From the NCBI RefSeq assembly GCF_041514305.1, contig NZ_JBGMWH010000003.1, positions 352,264-416,263 of the forward strand: a DNA stretch of 64,000 nt. Reading direction: 5' to 3'. Numbering within the stretch: position 1 is the stretch's first letter; each line of letters starts with the position of its first letter. The DNA is from Salinarimonas chemoclinalis (GTDB taxonomy: Bacteria > Pseudomonadota > Alphaproteobacteria > Rhizobiales > Beijerinckiaceae). The position numbers were made by a program, and so were the translations under genes. Below are positions 61,404 to 64,000 of the stretch, piece by piece. The notes beneath the pieces are model-generated. The model was given only the letters and a program-made list of their open reading frames with translations. It made no database searches and had not been told where the DNA came from.

Positions 61404-63602
61404 TCAGCCGCCGGTGCCCTGCGCGACGCGCACCGGTCCGTCGGCGCGCTCCATCAGCTCGACGACCTGGTCGCGCTGGCGGGCGAAGTCGGCCAGCGCG
61501 CGCCCGTCGAGCTCGCGCGAGCGCGGCACGCGGATCTTCAAGGGGTCGACGAAGCGGCCGTTGACCATCACCTCGTAGTGCAGGTGCGGACCCGTCGAGA
61601 GGCCGGAATTGCCGAGATAGCCGATCACCTGGCCTTGCGTCACGCGCGTGCCGGGCTGGATGCCGTCGCCGATCCGGGACATGTGCGAGTAGGTGGTCAC
61701 GTAGCCGTTGGCGTGCTGGATCTCGACCCGGCGCCCGTAGCCGCCCTCCCAGCCGGCCACCGTGACGGTGCCGGCGCCGGCGGCGAAGATCGGCGTGCCG
61801 ACGCGGTTCGACCAGTCGACGCCGGTGTGCATGCGGGCATAGCGCAGGACCGGGTGTCGGCGCATGCCGAAGCCCGAGGTGAGGCGCCCGTCGGCGATGG
61901 GCTTACGCATGAGGAACTTCTTCAGCGAGCGTCCCTCGGCGTCGAAATAGTCGACCGCGCCGGTCTCGGGGTCGTGGAAGCGGTAGACCCGGCTCGTCTC
62001 GCCGCCGATCGTCAGCGCGGCGGAGAGGATCTCCGGCGGCGCGTCCGGCTCGGGCTGCGTATAGAACACGTCGATGGCGTCGCCCGGCTGGACCCGGCGC
62101 TGGAAGTCGACGTCGTAGGCGAAGACCTGGACGAGGTCCTCCACCGTGTCGTGGGAGAGGCCGTGCTTCATCGCCGTCTCGAACAGGCTCTCGTAGAGGC
62201 GCGCGCCGCCCTGCCCCTCGTCCGCCTGCGCGACCGCCGTCCCCTCGGGCCGCGGCTCCTCCGGCACGGGAACGGCGACGAACGCGTGCGCGTCGGTCAC
62301 GGCCGCGATCGCCTCGACGCCGCGCTCGCCGTAGAGCACGACCCGCAGGAGCCGGCGCGGGTCGCCGGGCCGGGCGCCGTCGCGCACGAGGAGCCGCATC
62401 GGCTGGCCGGCGGGGAGGGCCGCGACGACCTGCGCGCCCCCGAGCGCGGCGACGGCGCCCGCGACGTCCTCCGCCGCGATGCCCCGCTCCGCGAGGAGCT
62501 GCGGCAGCGTCTGCTCGCGCCCGAGCGCGAGGCCGAGCTCCTCGGTGTCGTCCTCGCCCTCGGCGGGCGCGCGCTTGGGCAGCGTCGTGACGTTCTCGGG
62601 GATGACGCGCACCTCGATCGAGTCGAACGGCGTGTCCTCGACGGCGGCGTAGGCGGCGAGCCCGCCGATCGCGGCGGGGCCGACGGTGCGCCCGAGCATC
62701 GCCTGCGCCGGCAGCGGCAGCCCGCGGCGCTGGCCGGCCGCGAGCGCGATGCGTCGCTCCTCGGAGACCTGCGCGGCGGCGTCGGCGTCGGAGAGGGCGG
62801 GCGAGACGGGCCCCGGCGGCACCTCGGCGAGCGCCCGGCGCAGCACGGTGACGTCCGCCTCCTCCGGCGCGAGTTCCGCGGCCGCCGGCGCCGGCTGGGC
62901 GTCGTCGTCGCTCCCCTCGGCGAGGTAGCGCATCGGGTCGAAGCGCGGGATGTCGGCGGCGTGGACCCCGGTCGTGCGCGAAAGGCCGGTGGCGAGGCGC
63001 GTGAAGGACTGGACGCGGATCATCTCGCGCTCGCCGACGCGCTGCGCCATCGGCGCCTCGAAGGTGCTCGTCGCGGTGACGGTGAGCGTCGTGCGCAGCA
63101 GGCGATCGGCCTTGGCGGCGCCGCCGCGCGCGGCGTCCGCGCCGGGCGCGGCGGCCTGCGGGACGATGCGCTCGGCCGGCGCCACGAGCGCCGTCGAGCC
63201 CTCGACGGCCACGACGATCGCGGCCCCGATGAGCAGCGCCCCGGTGGCGCCCGTCAGCACGCCCCCGGCGAGCCAGCGCCAGGACACGGCGCGCCGCGCG
63301 ATCGGGGCGTCGTCGCCGGCGGGATCGAGCGGCGGCTCGCCGCCCAGGGGAAAGGCCCGGTCCGTGCCGCGGCGTCCGGTGGATGCGACGCCCGCCGGGG
63401 AGAGGGGGCGGGTGCCCGCGCGCGGGGGCGTCGTGCCGGAGGAGGGGAGCCCGGACGCCGCCGGCGCCGGCCGCGGCGGGGAGGCGCCCTCCCGGGGCTC
63501 CCCGCTCGCGCCGGGCGCGGGCGGTGCGCCGGTCGCGAACGCGCCGGCCCCGCCGCCTCGCGTCTGCGCGTCGTCACCCGGATCTGGGATGCCTGCCTTC
63601 AT
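61404..63602 (-). CDS. M23 family metallopeptidase (LytM-type) with membrane anchor
   Basis: The product is 732 residues from ATG 63602. A Pro/Ala-rich cytoplasmic part of about 120 residues leads to one membrane helix (LAGGVLTGATGALLIGAAIVV). The long periplasmic part ends in a LytM domain with complete zinc ligands (HTGVDW and HLHYE). Before it are OapA/Csd3-like regions with LPQLLAERGIAAEDVAGAV. It should cut or regulate cutting of peptidoglycan cross-links during growth or division. The long disordered N-terminus is unusual. Confidence 0.92.
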   Translation of the reverse strand: MKAGIPDPGDDAQTRGGGAGAFATGAPPAPGASGEPREGASPPRPAPAASGLPSSGTTPPRAGTRPLSPAGVASTGRRGTDRAFPLGGEPPLDPAGDDAPIARRAVSWRWLAGGVLTGATGALLIGAAIVVAVEGSTALVAPAERIVPQAAAPGADAARGGAAKADRLLRTTLTVTATSTFEAPMAQRVGEREMIRVQSFTRLATGLSRTTGVHAADIPRFDPMRYLAEGSDDDAQPAPAAAELAPEEADVTVLRRALAEVPPGPVSPALSDADAAAQVSEERRIALAAGQRRGLPLPAQAMLGRTVGPAAIGGLAAYAAVEDTPFDSIEVRVIPENVTTLPKRAPAEGEDDTEELGLALGREQTLPQLLAERGIAAEDVAGAVAALGGAQVVAALPAGQPMRLLVRDGARPGDPRRLLRVVLYGERGVEAIAAVTDAHAFVAVPVPEEPRPEGTAVAQADEGQGGARLYESLFETAMKHGLSHDTVEDLVQVFAYDVDFQRRVQPGDAIDVFYTQPEPDAPPEILSAALTIGGETSRVYRFHDPETGAVDYFDAEGRSLKKFLMRKPIADGRLTSGFGMRRHPVLRYARMHTGVDWSNRVGTPIFAAGAGTVTVAGWEGGYGRRVEIQHANGYVTTYSHMSRIGDGIQPGTRVTQGQVIGYLGNSGLSTGPHLHYEVMVNGRFVDPLKIRVPRSRELDGRALADFARQRDQVVELMERADGPVRVAQGTGG

Positions 63603-63858
63603 GCCCCGACTCGATCCCGCTCGAACCCGCCCGCGTCCCGCACGCACCTCGTCCGCGCGGGCGCACCATAGCCAAGCCCTCGGCCCGCTGGCAACGCTCG
63701 GCGGCGCCCGGAGAGGGTCGCGCCGTCGCGGATGCCTCCTCGACGCGACTGCGCTCCCAAGATGACGGCAATGAGGCGCGGGGCCGGCTCGGAGCCGGCC
63801 CCGCGGGCGTTCGCAGGCGGCGAATCGCGGCCGCGTGGAAAAATTCATGACGGCCTGT

Positions 63859-63887
63859 TGACAGCTCGGGTGGGCGTCGGTAGATAA
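63859..63887 (+). promoter_or_regulatory. Strong sigma-70-type promoter pointing out of the window
   Basis: TTGACA (63859-63864), exactly 17 bp, then TAGATA (63882-63887): the best promoter match in the window. The 398 bp from 63603 to 64000 contain no recognisable gene; the 113 bases after the promoter may be the leader of a stable RNA or of a highly expressed gene just beyond the edge. Confidence 0.6.
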
Positions 63888-64000
63888 GCGCCATCGACGC
63901 CGGGCGCTTCGACGCCGCGGCGGTTTCGCTTCCTCTGGAGAGCGTTGGGTGCCGGAGCCGGCCTTGGTCGGAACGAGCCCCGTTTTTCCCGGCGCGAGAC

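Overview
The window comes from a very GC-rich (around 70%) alphaproteobacterium, most likely a Hyphomicrobiales member of the Methylobacterium/Salinarimonas/Bosea type. The evidence is an mdh-sucC-sucD-sucA-sucB-lpdA operon, a DUF2948-hisD pair, an aroA-cmk pair, a FYDLN-acid (TIGR02300) protein beside tRNA-Ala(GGC), a DUF1194 protein, and many ATGA/TGATG start-stop overlaps. The genus is an inference; no rRNA is present.

Layout. 1-7.6 kb is a sensory block: the 5' end of a TadE/TadG-like gene, a receiver-histidine kinase translationally coupled to it, a divergent hybrid kinase, an MscS-type channel and a tandem PilZ protein. 7.7-9.9 kb holds lutB and lutC (lactate oxidation) without lutA. 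10.06-16.5 kb is a three-gene restriction-modification cassette: a helicase-nuclease, a low-GC 216-aa protein with an Mrr-like D...QxK core, and a beta-class methyltransferase whose specificity segment is also low in GC. 16.5-21.5 kb carries an HTH protein, zapE, a chemoreceptor and a TetR regulator. 21.8-32.2 kb is the TCA operon, interrupted at two junctions by small toxin-antitoxin-like or pentapeptide genes.

32.4-36 kb holds a urocanase-family protein without the catalytic cysteine, then hisD and DUF2948. 36-51.4 kb is a catabolic and transport region: hydantoinase, GntR regulator, VOC protein, a complete Dpp-type ABC transporter, a second substrate-binding-like protein without a signal peptide, an amidohydrolase, and a convergent NitT/TauT-type ABC operon with two permeases and an internal nucleoside phosphorylase. 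Together these suggest uptake and hydrolysis of cyclic amides, nucleobases or nucleosides. Two copies of TGTGTATAC flank gntR and may be its operators.

51.7-64 kb is housekeeping: tRNA-Ala, the TIGR02300 gene, an FNR/FixK-box-controlled dihaem peroxidase, an AroA homologue stripped of its catalytic residues, cmk, DUF1194, dapF, mtaB, an AlkA-type glycosylase, gluQRS, an AEC transporter and an M23 peptidase. A strong sigma-70-type promoter points off the right edge.

The observations most worth following up are the restriction cassette with its extra nuclease-like gene, the AroA pseudoenzyme, the Cys-to-Ala urocanase paralogue, and the toxin-antitoxin-like genes inside the TCA operon.
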